Below, one piece after another: positions 23,798 through 36,051 of a DNA stretch of 64,000 nt. Location: the NCBI GenBank assembly GCA_027625915.1, contig JANTQA010000016.1:1617001-1681000 (forward strand), written 5' to 3'. Position 1 is the first letter of the stretch; each line of letters opens with the position of its first letter. Origin of the DNA: Anaeramoeba flamelloides. Taxonomy: Eukaryota > Metamonada > Anaeramoebidae. A model generated the notes under the pieces. The model made no database searches. It worked only from the letters and a program-made list of their open reading frames with translations, and had not been told where the DNA came from. Position numbers and translations under genes: made by a program.

Positions 23798-24526
23798 AAA
23801 TTAAAAGTTAAAAGAACTTTATGATTAAAAATGAAATTAATATAGTTACTGTAATTTTCATTTCCTTTCAAGTTATATTACCAATCATTTTCAAATAAAA
23901 TATTTAATAATTACTAAAAAAAATTGAGATACTCAAGTTTGAAAAAGTGTATTGAATTAATTACTTGTGAAAATATCATCTTTTTTTCTTTTATCATTTA
24001 TTTTCAATAATTTTACATACAAAGCATTTTGAATATTTGAAAAAAATAATTTTGATTTATTTTAAATTGTTTTTTTTATTTTATTTTATTTTATTATTTT
24101 GTTCTAAAATTTACTTTATTTGTTTTTTATTTGAACCAATAATTTATGTTCAAGTTATTTTAAAGAAAAATGATAAACAATTATAATTATTGATCTACAT
24201 TTATCCACATTTTTAATAATGATGATCTATTAATATTTTAAGAATTGAATTTTAAATTCCAATTACCTTCATTTTTAAAATACCTTTCCTCAACTAATAT
24301 ATATATAACTCAAGAACTGAAAAATTCTTATTTTGAATTTAATTCGTTTAAGAGTAATCTATTTAACTCTCTAATTTTCTTTGAATAATCTTCAACTCAT
24401 CCAAAATTTTATTTTCGTTACTATATCGCTGATATATTCAAAAAAATAAATTAATTAAATAATTTTCTGATCCGTTTCTAATTTATTTAAAACCCAATTT
24501 CTTAATGATTTGATTTTCTATATAGT

Positions 24527-27500
24527 ATGAGTGAAAGAATTAGAAGAACTAACAATAGTACAAATACCATAATTCCTGTTAGAATTTTTCAAAATGTTGA
24601 ACGAGTATTTTCAGGACCTGAAGCAGGTGGATATTTTTTTACTACAAGGGATCATAGATTATATGGTGGTGGTAAAAATTTTAGTGGATCATTGGGGATA
24701 GGAACGTCAAATGTTGGTCCACATGATCCAACAGAGCTTAGATCTTGGGCCAATAGAGAAATAATTGATATTGCCTTCGGATTTACATCTTCGGTATTAA
24801 TTGACGGGGAAGGTAAGGTCTTTAGTTGTGGTTCGTCAGCAAATAACGGGTTAGGTGGTTCATCAAATCAACTAACTTTTAGAGCAATACCTTCAATCTC
24901 GACTCTAAGATTTAATAAAATTGCGGTTGGACAAGACCATACTATTCTTACGACAGAACTTGGGCAAATTTATATTTGGGGTGGTTCGGTAAAATCAATT
25001 TTCTCTTCTTTTTTCTTTTTTCTTTTTTCTTTTTTCTTTTTTTTATCACCACAATTTGAGTTAAAATAAAATAATTAACTGTTACAAATTACACAACAAC
25101 TTTACTGTCAAAAAAATAGTTTTTATTTTTAGAGATAAAATTTTTTTGAAACAAATTATGAACTCAACCAAATCCTATCTAATTAGAAGTAATATTAGAA
25201 AACAATTCAAAAGTTTCTCAAAATAACTCGTTTTTTTTAAAAATAATCCAAGTGATCAAAATAAAAGAATTTTTTATTTTTATTATTGATTATGAAAATA
25301 ATCATTCTGGAAAAAAATTGTCTCATTGGAAAAAAATTTTCAAATCAGTTTTAATTGTAAGACGGTAGTGAAAAGGAAAATTTTCTAAATAATTTTCTAC
25401 TTATTGTTCCCTGATCAATGAAGATATATGAAATTGAATTTCCCCAAACTTGATTAATACCTATTGTCAAAATCTAAAAGCCAATTTCACAGGATTAGAA
25501 AAAGCATAAGGTATTTCCAAAAAAGTGGTTCATTTTTTTTTACATTTTATAAAAAATCATCTTTGTTAGTGTGGCTATTCGTTAATTGATAATAAAAAAT
25601 TAAGTTAAATATTAATATTGATTGGATCAATGACTATAAGGTATTTATTTCAAAATATGTTCTATGAAATATTTCCCAAAAATGAAAAAAAAAAAAAAGA
25701 ACACTTTTTTTGGAGAAAACAATGAACGACCAATTTCATTAAAAAACTGGAAATATGGCAAGGGCACAAATGATTTTTTAAATAATCAAATACACAGTTA
25801 TATGTTTTTCATTCTATTGAAAAATTTGTAGAGTTTAAAGAAGTTAGGAAAACGATTTTTTTGATCAAAAAGAAAATAATAAATAGCAATTTTCACATCT
25901 AAAAAATATAAGATAAAATCAAGAACAGAAAATTTTAACATATCTTATTTATGTAATAACAAACTAACAAACAAATTGGATTATTATCAAGAATAAAGAA
26001 ATGGTTGTTAATGATTTTGTATATGTAAATAGTTTTATGGCGATTGAGATTAAGAAAGATATTTTAAAATAAATTTGCCCTGCTTTTTTGGAAATAGCTT
26101 AGCAACAAAAAACCCAAAAAATTCACTTTTACTAATGTTTACAATTAAATATCCAATTGGGAAAATTGAACATGCTTAAATTTTTAGTTTCAATTGATGT
26201 TTTGGATTCTTTTTTGATTACAATAATCAATCTAATTTTTGGTCTTGGCTTTTGTTTTATGTTAAATGAAAAAATATATGAAAAATATTTAAAAAGGAGA
26301 AAATTTACTACTGTTTTACAGTTTTTACAACGATTTGGCATTTTTTTTACATTTTGCACTTTTATATCTTAATGGTTATATGAAAATTTTATTTACAAAA
26401 TATTTAAGCATGTTTGAATCTAAATTTAAAATTCGAAACATTTTGATCAATTAAAAATATTCGAATTGATTTGTATTTGCTGTGTGTTTTTGATTATTTT
26501 GGATTTATATTTACTTATCAAAACTATTTAAAGTTTTTTTTTTTCCAGAATGGTAAACTAAAATTCAAGAATTTTTAATATTGTAAGTTTTTTTTTCAAG
26601 CTCAAGTTTTAAATTTTCAACATTACGCTTATTTCAAAATTTTAGTTCCACCATAAAAAAGATATTCAATACAATTATTTTTTCAAAAATTTTTTTTAAT
26701 TTCATTCAAGAAAAATTCTTGATCAAAAGACGTAAAAAAATTTATATCTATATATTGAAACAAATTAATAAAGCCAAAAAAAGAATGATTTCAATTCAAA
26801 ATTTTCCAATTAAAAATGATTAAAATATTTCTAAAAATTTTCATTTTTTTTTCAATTCCCATTACTACATAATAAAGTTGTAAACTTTTTTCAAAATTTT
26901 TATGTAGAATAATGTTTATTATTTATGTGAGTGTATTTCAAAAATACAAAATTTTGAGATTTTTTTTTTGAAAAAATTTTGCGAGTTATGAGGGAGAAGA
27001 CTCAAATTCAAAAAACCCGAGTCTCTTCACGTTAGGTTTTCCAGAATTCAAAAAAATAGAGTTAAATCAAGATTTTACTCAATTCTTTTGAATTTTGGAA
27101 AACCGCCGTTAGCTTTTTTTTAATTTCAAAAATTAAAAAAAAGCTGGCACTCCACGGCACTCTAAGACACCCACCTTGATTACTGATGGTAAATTAGTCA
27201 TTAAGATGGTAAGAAAAAAATATATTTTGGAATCGGGCAAATTTCAAGTTTTTTATTAGTTTGAAAAAACAAAAAGAAAAATTCAAAAAAAAGTTAAAAA
27301 AGAAAAACAAAAAGTAAGTTCAAAAACAAATAAAAAACAAAAATAATGAAAAGTATTTTATAATAGGCAATTGATAAAAAAAATAAAAAAAAAAAAACCC
27401 AATGCTATATTGAAATTGGGAACACTCAAAATCATAATCACGATCCTTTAATTTAAAATTTTATAGTTGATTTTTTTAAAGAATCATGAATGCTAAGTTG

Positions 27501-28830
27501 AAAGGTTATTGTTTAATTAACTGCCATTTCCTTTATTTTTGATCTCGTAATTTTTTTTCTCTCTTTGTTTATTTTATCCTTTGCATTTTCTTTTTTATTT
27601 TCAAGTTACCCATACTGTCATGTTTCGATGTCTCAATATTAGCAATAAAATACTTGATTTTTTTCCTTTGTAACTCTTCTTTTCAATATAAAGAAAATTC
27701 AGCCCAAGGAAAAAATGGAAAAAAATAATTTAATTTTTTTTGGGTGTTGTTAAATTTTTTGAATGTAAGAGATAATTTTGGGATCGAAAAAAAAAACTTT
27801 GATTATATAATGAATAAAAGTGTGAAATCTCGATCTTTTTTTAAAGAAGAAAGTTTTCATTTGATTACATTTCACTTTAATCTTAATTCAAAACAAAAAA
27901 AAAAAAAAAAAAAAAGTATAAATTATATTAAGTGAGGATAATGTTCCAAATTAACAAATATTTATAATTCTTTTGCAAAAATTTCAAAATTTCATTTTTC
28001 TAAATTGTTTCCAAAATTTTTGCCTTAATTAAACAATTATTATATGATAAAATTATGCATAGAATTCATATGGCCAATTGGGAAGTGGTAATACAACTGT
28101 ATCTGCATCTCCAAGAGAACTTGTAATTCAAGAACTTCGTGGATGTAGTTCATTGCAGCTGACCTGCGGGCTTTATAATACAATTATTTACACAACACCT
28201 TTTGATTCATTAAAAGATGACTTTCAACTATTATTTGATCGACACGAAAGCACTGATCTCGAAGTTAATGGAATTCCGGTTCATTCCATCTTACTACAGG
28301 CTAGAACCTCAATAAGCCCCTTCACAGTGAAATCAACATTAGAAGAGAATTTTACTGAAGAGGAAACAGTAGTCTTTTTAAAATGGGCATACTATGAGCT
28401 GGTTTCAGATATCGAAACATTAAAAAGAATTACCGGCAAATTTGATATCCAATTCCCTGAACAGCGCAAACTAAAAGAAGACCTTCATAGGCTCTATAGA
28501 GACGAACAATCCAAAGATTTCACAATAATACTTAAAAACAACCAACAAATCAAGGTACATAAGACGATTTTACAAGCTAGAAGCGAATTGTTCAGAGGAA
28601 TGTTCAATAATGTGCAAGATAATTCAAACACAGTAAATGACTTCTCTGGCAGAAGTGCCGGCGCAATGTATAAATTTATCAAATTTTTATACACAGATGT
28701 TCTCGAATTAAGCACAAATGATAGCCCACAGACCGTTTTTGAAGAATTATGGGATGTTGTAGATTATTATCAATTAAACACTAATTCAAGCATGAGAAAT
28801 GAACTCTATGAACTCCAACGAATGAACTAA
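24527..28830 (+). CDS. RCC1-BTB protein, two exons
   Basis: Exon 1 (24527-24988, 154 codons) and exon 2 (28063-28830, 255 codons plus stop) join in phase 0 across a GT-AG intron. The junction gives WGGS then NSYGQLGSGNTT, which restores an RCC1 repeat exactly. The 409-residue product has about three to four RCC1 repeats (residues 30-175: LYGGGKNFSGSLGIGTS, VFSCGSSANNGLGGSS, IYIWGGSNSYGQLGSG). Two BTB regions follow. The first is degenerate, with DLEVNGIPVHSILLQAR. The second is better, with KDFTIILKNNQQIKVHKTIL, ARSELFRGMF and FIKFLYTD. RCC1-BTB proteins are often substrate adaptors of Cul3 ubiquitin ligases or Ran/Rho-type regulators; the function of this one is unknown. The propeller is short compared with seven-repeat RCC1. 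The ATG at 24527 is the first in the frame. Confidence 0.85.
25509..26099 (+). mobile_element. Family A MITE, reference copy with TIRs and TA duplication
   Basis: A 591-bp element flanked by TA on both sides (25507-25508 and 26100-26101). The left end is AGGTATTTCCAAAAAAGTGG. The reverse complement of the right end is AGCTATTTCCAAAAAAGCAG. Seventeen of the first 20 positions match. No open frame of transposase size exists. TA duplications and TIR size fit a non-autonomous Tc1/mariner-type element. Four further copies are in this window. It sits inside the RCC1-BTB intron. Confidence 0.85.
27035..27103. repeat. Family I hairpin element, copy 1
   Basis: A nearly complete palindrome of about 69 bp. 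The left arm GGTTTTCCAGAATTCAAAA pairs with the right arm TTTTGAATTTTGGAAAACC, and the inner parts (GAGTTAAATC and GATTTTACTC) also pair. It lies inside the RCC1-BTB intron. The right arm matches the copy at 15956-16030. Confidence 0.7.
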
Positions 28831-29684
28831 TTTTTTTTTTAATTGCTTTTACTTTTCTTTTTTCTTTCTATTGCTTTATCTTTTTCAATTTTTTTATTTT
28901 GATTTTTTTATTCTTTTTTTCTTTTTCTTTTTTGTCTGAATTCGTTTTTTGATATGATGATTATTACCATTCCTTAATTTATTAAATTAAATTTATTATT
29001 TTTTTTTTCTTTTTTAAAAAAAACATAATAATATTTAATCATTTTATATTATTATTATTTTTACAAGATATCTAATTATTATCTTATTAAGGGTAACTAC
29101 GAACAACTGAAACTAATTATTTATCTTTGTTTTTTATTCAAATTTTATTTCAAAAAATATCCCATTCTTAAAAACAAATTGCTAAAATAAAAATAATTAT
29201 AATAAATAAATTTACTTTTTTGTATTTTGATCCAATATAACAATTACGTGGAAATTTGTATTTAAAAGAGATCAAAGCATCAAAACTAATTGTTAATATT
29301 GACTTTAAAAATTAATTTGAGATATTAATCATTCAATCAAGAGTTAAAAAAGCTATTTGAAATTTATTTTATTTTTTTTCAAAAACAAACCATTTATAAT
29401 TTAACTTGTTAATGAGCAATTTGTAAAAAGATAAAAGTAAATATAAAATTCTATCAAATGGTTGTAGTTAATAGATCTAATAAAATAACTCCTCCATCAA
29501 TAAGATTCAGAATGGGGATATTATTAATTCTCAAAATTTATAAAATTTTAAATTTGGTTAAATAAAAGTTTTTTGTATTTTTGTAGAGTACCTTAATAAA
29601 TATCATGGAATATCAAAGATTTTAATGGATTTTTACGTGATTTGGAGAGTAAAAATTAAAAAGAGGATTTTCTAATTAGTAACT

Positions 29685-29883
29685 AAACTATTTTTCATAA
29701 ATTTTGACTGACTTTATAATGTTAATGGAAGTTGTTTTGAGGGTTTATTCCAGTATTCTTTACAAAAAATATTTTCAAATTTTTAGATCAGAATCATTTT
29801 TTCTAATTTTGCAAATTTTAGTTTTACTTTTTCAAATTTTTATTTTTCATTTTCTTTTTCTTTTGTTTTTCTTTTTCTTTTCT

Positions 29884-29914
<31 letters not shown>

Positions 29915-30300
29915 GTTTTTTTCTTTTTTTTTTTTTTTTAAAAGTTCCTGTGGAAAAAAAAAGATCTTCGAAAAGACAAATAATCATAAAGAAAATTAAG
30001 AATATGTAATGTCTTTGAAAATGGATTTAATTATTCATAAAAAATCTCGTTGGTCAACTTTTTTTCAGTGAAAGTTCAGTAATAAAAAATCCGTAATGCT
30101 CATTTCAAAAATTGTGACTCACTTATTTTTAGTTTTTGGTTTTATTATTTTTAATTTTTAATATATCAGGCTTTTATAGATTTAGAATGACTTAAAAGAG
30201 AATTTAGAATTAGATTTCGTTATTAATTGTTCTTGAATACTAAAGGATATTTTTTTTTTTTTCAATTTATTATTTCAGGTGAGTCACAATTTTTGAAAAA
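29685..30300 (+). mobile_element. Family F element, copy 1
   Basis: About 615 bp that aligns in the same orientation with 44623-45205, and in reverse with the interrupted copy at 35924-37480. Shared landmarks are AAACTATTTTTC, GAAGTTGTTTTG, ACAAAAAATATTTTCAAATTT, a long TTTTTC pyrimidine tract, and CTTTTTTTCAGT. The right 200 bp (30098-30300) form a hairpin-type block with ends TTTCAAAAATTGTGACTCAC and its inverse. There is no transposase frame. Confidence 0.7.
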
Positions 30301-30935
30301 GAGTTTATTTAAAGGTTTTATCTTATAAAAAATTAAAATTGTATTTTGACATCTTTGGAGCCAGGATCTTGATTAAATTCATTTGGTGTTCAAGCATTTT
30401 AAGAAAATATTAATCATTTTGAGAATAAAAATAATGAAGATTATTTTTTGACTTGTAGTATTTAATTTCTAATTCTCTCAAAAATCCAAAATGAAATCAT
30501 CAATAGTAAAAATTTTTAAGAATTTTATCGAAACCCAATTTTAACCACCAACGTTTAATGGAAATTTTGTTACTATAAAATAAGGGATATAAGTTCAGTT
30601 CCTCTCTTAATACTTTTCTTTTTCAAAATCCCAAGTAAAAATTTTCTAACATAACATTCGGAGTTACTCTAACTTAGTTAAACAAAAAGTTTTACATTCT
30701 AAACTAGTTAAAATTTTAGGTTTTAAATATCAACAGCTTATATATTTTAATATAATTGCTTATTTTTAAATTAATTAAGAATTTAACCAATTTTGAAATT
30801 TAATAATTTTCCCTTTCGAATTTGGAAAGGATTCTAAATGCTTTAACCTTCAGAGAGAAATACAATAAAAAATACGTTATGTGGAAAAGATAGTATCCTC
30901 TCTGAAATATCAGGTACGTATGTGGTTAATTTATA

Positions 30936-31751
30936 AGCTATTTCCAATAAACTGGGACAAATTTATTTTCAAATATCTCTTTTAAACCCTATCTTCGAAA
31001 AAGTGTTTAAACATCCAAAATCATTAACTACCATTTATTGATACTCGGTAATAATTCGTTTTTATTTTTTCGTATTGTATTACATTAATAAAAATTATTA
31101 AATTTTAATATATCTAATATATTAAAAAACAATATATCTAATATATTAAAAAATAATAATATTTTCAATATTATTATAAAAAAAGATTCATCAAGTTTAT
31201 TAGCCTTAATGGATAATAAACTTATCTTTGAGTCTTTAATAAGATTCCTAGTTAAAAATTTAGGAATTCTGATACATAAGAGGAGCTAATAACTCCTCCC
31301 TTAAATAATAAGAAAAAAAAAAACTAAATTTTCTGATCACAATTTTATCTTAGATTTTTCGAGATGAAAATTGGTGTATATTATTTTTATTTTGATTGAA
31401 AGAATCGTTTTCATAATTTGTTTAATCTCAAATAAAAATTTGAATAGAAATGAAAGAATATAAATAAATTTGATTATTTTAAAAAATCATTTGCACCCTT
31501 TTCATATTTCCAGTTTTTTATGGAAATTGGTCGTACATTGTTTTCACCAAAAAAGTGCTATTTTTTTTTTTTTCATTTTTAGGAAATATTCCAACTAAAG
31601 TATTTTGAAATAAATATCATAGCCATTCATTCAATTACTATTAATATTTAACTTAATTTTGTATTGCCAATTAATGAATAAATTTACTAAAAAATATGAT
31701 TTTTTTTGAAATGTAAAAAAAAAAAAATGCCCCATTTTTTTGGAAAAACCT
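30936..31751 (-). mobile_element. Family A MITE, reverse copy with internal extra block
   Basis: The left side begins TA then AGCTATTTCCAATAAACTGG, and the right side ends CCCATTTTTTTGGAAAAACCT, i.e. both family A ends in reverse order. Total length is 816 bp against 591 bp for the reference. The surplus is a block at about 31110-31325 that contains a tandem pair of ATATATCTAATATATTAAAA. The outer parts align well with the reference. Confidence 0.7.
31110..31150. repeat. Tandem palindromic 23-25-bp pair
   Basis: AATATATCTAATATATTAAA occurs twice in a row at 31110-31150. Each unit is itself largely self-complementary. It lies inside the extra block of the family A copy. Confidence 0.7.
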
Positions 31752-31964
31752 GTTAATATTATTTTTTTCAACAGCTCTCTTTTGGATATTTCTTGTAATG
31801 AAAAACTGTTTTATTTTATTTTATTTTTATTATTGAGAAGAGGCAATTCCTCAAAATAACCTTCTGTTTATCCTAAACTCAAATAGTATATTTATATTTT
31901 TTTATCCTTGCTAAAATGTGTGTGTAAGAATAGAAATTATACAATTATTTTATTCTTATATACT

Positions 31965-32489
31965 ATTTTTCAGTTAAAGTTGATGAGACGTGGTGAATAA
32001 ATTATTTTATTAGAATTCGAATCAATATTAGAAGAAAAAAATTATTTTAGAAATTCCAAAATTTTTATCATTTTTTCACATTTTCACTTGTTTTTTTTTC
32101 GATTTCCTTTTTAATACAACCTAATTAATTTGCATTTTTTTTTATTAAAAGATCTCTAGTCTCTTGGTAATAAAGTTTTATTCTAATTTTATCCAATACA
32201 TGAAAAATGATTGGAGATAAATCATTTTAATTTCTATTGGAATTTTATTTGGTCTTTAATGGAAGATCAAAATAAACATGGTTGTTTTTCTCAAGGGTCA
32301 CACAGAATTTGGGTTTTTCTATTCTTTAAGAAGATATATTGATTTATTAGTTTTATTTCAATGATATTATCATCAATTCTTTGATATTTATTATTCTACA
32401 TATTATTTATTTGTACTTCAAATGGCCAATTATAAAAAATAATTAATATTTGAAAAAATTGTTGGGTACTTTTGACAGAAAAAAGTTTA
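31965..32489 (-). mobile_element. Family C element, reverse copy
   Basis: The reverse complement aligns with 13090-13628 and 61228-61929 through TTTTTCTGTCAAAAGT, TATAATTGGCCATTTGAAG, AGAATAATAAATATCAAAG, GAGAAAAACAACCATG and ATTCCAATAGAAATTAAA. It ends at the equivalent of the right terminus, CTTTAACTGAAAAATAG. Non-coding. Confidence 0.65.
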
Positions 32490-34123
32490 TAAATAGAAGA
32501 GAAAAAAAAAGAAAAGTAACCAATAAAAAAGGGTGAATATAAAAAGAGAAGCATTAAAACCTAATTATTTTGAAAAGTTCTCTTTGCTGGATTTTTTAAA
32601 TTAACAGAAATAATATTTTTTTTTACTATTTTCCTTTTTTACCGTTTTAATATAACTAGTTTTAAAAATAAATTGATTTGAATTTTCACCTAGTTTTTCT
32701 TAATATTTTAGAAAAAGTCATATACATTTTAAACAATTTAATCCCTTAAATCTTTTAGATTGTGATTTATCATTTAAAATTCTGGGTTTTGATGATTTCT
32801 TTTATTTTTAAAGAAGGTCTTTTTTGCTTTCTATTAAAGTGATCAAAAAAAAAAAACATGTCCAAAGTTTATAATATGTGTTTCAAAATTAAATATAGTC
32901 TTTTTGTTGTTGTTGTTCTAATATAACGTTAAATTCACTGACAATTTTATATTTAAATACAAATCAATTTCGAACCAAAATCCCTTGATTTTTTCAGCAA
33001 AATTTAAACAAGAAATTAAATCTATCTAGAACCTTTTTGGAATTTAATCATTTTTTTGAATTGTTTTGAAATATAACTTTTTTTTTAGATGAAAAATTTT
33101 CTCAAAAAAATGTCAATATTTTTTGAGTAAAAAATTTACCAATTTGATCGATTATTTTTAAGAAAATTTCTTTTTTTAAATTAAAAACATTAAGAAATCA
33201 ATACTCTATTTAATTATGGTTTATATATGGATTTCGTGACTATTTAATATAATTCTCTCGTATAAGAAAGGAACACACCTTTTTATTTTGAAAAATATAT
33301 TAAACATTTCTGTACCTTTTATTTTGCTGAAGTAAAACTTTATCAAATGATTTATTCAATTTTTTTTCCAATTACAGCTTGAAGATTCTAGATCTTGGCA
33401 AAATCAATTCAAAAGGATTTTTAATAATGAAATTTACTTCAAAATTCTTATTTTTGAGATAAAATTTTCTTAAAGGTAATTTGGTTTTAACTGTATTCAT
33501 TGTATTACTAAAAGAAAAAATCCCAAATTTAGAAAATAAAAAAATAAATTGCAATAAAAAACTAAATTATAAATATACAGTCATTTTGAAATTTCCAATA
33601 CTTTTTTTAAAGGTATTAACAAGTTTTCTATTTATAAAAAAAAAAATTATTTCAGAATTAAAACTTTTTCGTCAAGTTTTCTATTTTTAAAAAAGCTAAG
33701 ACTTATTTTGAATTAAAAATTTTTTAAAGTTTTGTATTTGAATAAAATGAGGGATCAACAATTAAATAGGTAGCAGAGGATTTTTCTTGTAGAAAATTAC
33801 CTTTTTTATGAAAAATACCACCCTTTATTGAAACAGAAAAGTTTAAAAAAGTTTTAATTCTGAAAAATCTCTATAAGAAAATAAACTACTCACTTTTTTT
33901 AACTATTAATAATATTAATTATTTTTTAATTTTGAACACATAAAAAACACATTGCTTTCAGATTACAGGTACAATCCTTTATGAATAATACTAATCACTG
34001 AAATACTAACTCTTTTTTAGGTCAGAATGGAAAAAGTTGAAACAACCTTAAAATAAACACCTAAAGATTAAAAACAAACATATTCATTTTTTTCATTTAA
34101 AATATTTCAAAAATTATTTAAAA

Positions 34124-35364
34124 ATGGGTAAAAGAGTAAGAACTCAACGTAAAGGAAGTGGAACTGTTTTTAGAGCACACACACATCATAGAAAAGGAGC
34201 TGCCAAACTTAGATCATTGGACAGAGTCGAAAAAAGAGGTTATATCAGAGGTGTTGTTCACAACATTATCCACGATCCAGGTAGATCTGCACCACTTGCT
34301 GTTGTTCATTTCAAAAGTGTTCTTGGAAACAAAAAACAAAAAGAACTTTTCATTGCTACTGAGGGAATGTATTCTGGCCAGTTTATTTTCTGTGGTAAAA
34401 CTGGTATGTCCCAAATTTTTTCAAGTCAACGAATTTTTTTTAATTTTCCTTACTTTGCTTTTTATTTTTTTTTTATTTCTTTTTTTTTTTTGTTTTGTTT
34501 TTCTTTTTTTTTTATTTTGTTTGTTTTTTAAAAACAATACAATTATAACAATAACACAAAAATTACCTATTCCCAAATACAATTTACCAAAAAATTCATT
34601 TTCTCCGATCTAAATTGTTTCAAAAACAAATAAAAAAATAATTATCATAATTTATTAAAAAAATTGTTTCTTTTTATTTTCAAAAATAATAAAGCTCGTC
34701 TTGAACCAGGTAACACTTTACCAATTGGTGTTTTACCAGAAGGTACAATTATCTGTAATGTAGAAGGAAGAATGGGAGACAGAGGGAAAATTGCAAGATG
34801 TTCAGGAAACTATGCAACTGTCATCGGACACAAACCTGAAGAAGGCAAAACAAGAATCAGACTTCCATCTGGAACTAAAAAATTTGTTTCCTCAAAAGCT
34901 AGAGCTACAATTGGAATTGTTGCTGGTGGAGGAAGAGTTGACAAACCTTTACTTAAAGCAGGAAGAGCCTATTTCAAAAATAAAGCAAAGAAAAACAGAT
35001 GGCCAGTAGTTAGAGGTGTTGCTAAAAATGTAAACTCTTTTTTTTTTCATTTTCTTATTTTTTTTTCAATTTTCTTTTTCTTTTTACCATTTGATCATTT
35101 AATTTAAGCCATGATTTGATTGTAAATGTATTTCCACAATTAAACAAATCCAATTGTCCTCTAATTGTAAATAATACCCCTTCTTTTTTTGTTTTTCCTT
35201 TTATTAAATCATATTAGCCTGTTGAACATCCACATGGTGGTGGTAATCATCAACATATCGGTCACCCATCAACAATCAGTAGATTTGCATCCATTGGTCA
35301 AAAAGTTGGTTTAATTTCTGCTAGGAGAACTGGTAGAAGATCTGGTGCTTCAAAAAAAAAATAA
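34124..35364 (+). CDS. RPL8: 60S ribosomal protein L8 (uL2), three exons
   Basis: Core protein of the large ribosomal subunit at the peptidyl-transferase centre. Exons are 34124-34403, 34695-35029 and 35218-35364. Introns are 291 bp (donor GTATGT) and 188 bp (donor GTAAAC, acceptor TTAG). Joined, they give 253 residues, the normal eukaryotic length. Diagnostic segments are [39 protein letters not shown] across the first junction, [23 protein letters not shown]-type sequence [10 protein letters not shown] joined to [15 protein letters not shown] across the second, and [18 protein letters not shown] at the end. The conserved His-Pro-His-Gly-Gly-Gly-Asn-His motif of uL2 is intact. Both junctions are fixed by homology. 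No other gene is close enough to suggest co-transcription. Confidence 0.98.
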
Positions 35365-35923
35365 ATGTCAAGCTATTCTTTCAAAGTTATTGAATTACTC
35401 TTATTTGTTATTCATTGTTTTTTTTTTTTTAATCTTTCTTTCTTTATTAATTGATTTTTTTTATATTCAATACATAACAAAATAAAACTGAAAAGACGAA
35501 AGGAATTCACATAGAATAATAACCAAAATTTTTGTTGTACTCATTTTTTTTAACATTAATCTCAAAAATATTAATTTTTATGTTATTAATATTTGAAATT
35601 TAAATTGAAACTTGAAAATAATATTCTCGATTTAAATAAGCGAACGAATTGATATTTTTATAAAATGAAGGTTTGTCGAAATACAAATTATTATTTCTAT
35701 TGATTAAATACTTGAAAATTTTGATTTTTCTAATCAAATGATAATTTCCAAATAGATTTTCTTTTTTTTTTCGCGTAAATTCTAAAAAATATTTTTTTTT
35801 TTTATTTTTTCATCAAGGAAAAATAGAAAGTTTACTTCTCTTTAAATAAAATCAATAATAATTTTAAAACGATGATGTAAATAGGAATATTTCTAAAAAA
35901 AAAAAAATAAACTCCATTTCAAA
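35365..35923. other. RPL8 3' flank
   Basis: AT-rich DNA after the RPL8 stop codon, with AATAAAA at about 35481-35486 as a possible polyadenylation signal. Nothing else is recognised before the repeat nest. Confidence 0.5.
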
Positions 35924-36051
35924 AATTGTGGCATCAACCTGAAATAATAAATTGAAAAAAAATAAATTCTCATTCTTTTGTATTCAAGAACAACTAATAA
36001 TTAAATATGATTTTTAATTCACTTTTAAATCATTATAAATATATAAACATA

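Larger units (their letters stand above)
21027..24526. other. Spacer
   Basis: AT-rich DNA between the RCC1 relic and the RCC1-BTB gene. It contains a partial family A element (22885-23246), three copies of GTGATTTCT at about 22669-22695, and the heptamer array with G-rich flanks at 23721-23797. The frame at 21481-21714 has no recognisable motif. Confidence 0.5.
24989..28062 (+). other. 3,074-bp intron of the RCC1-BTB gene
   Basis: The donor is G|GTAAAA at 24989 and the acceptor TGCATAG ends at 28062. The other introns I can define here are 104-291 bp. This one contains a complete family A element (25509-26099), the family I hairpin (27035-27103), and AT-rich DNA without exon-like sequence. 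Because the RCC1 repeat closes perfectly across the junction, no internal exon is needed. Confidence 0.75.
28831..34123. other. Repeat-rich spacer upstream of RPL8
   Basis: No gene was found in these 5.3 kb. About 40% of it is explained by dispersed elements: family F (29685-30300), family A in reverse (30936-31751) and family C in reverse (31965-32489). The last ~100 bp before 34124 are the presumed RPL8 promoter and leader, A-rich close to the ATG; no TATA or initiator motif stands out from the AT background. Confidence 0.6.

Noticed and set aside
34158-34613. Alternative frame of 151 codons overlapping RPL8 exon 1
   Set aside because: It is a shadow of the ribosomal protein gene and its T-rich intron.
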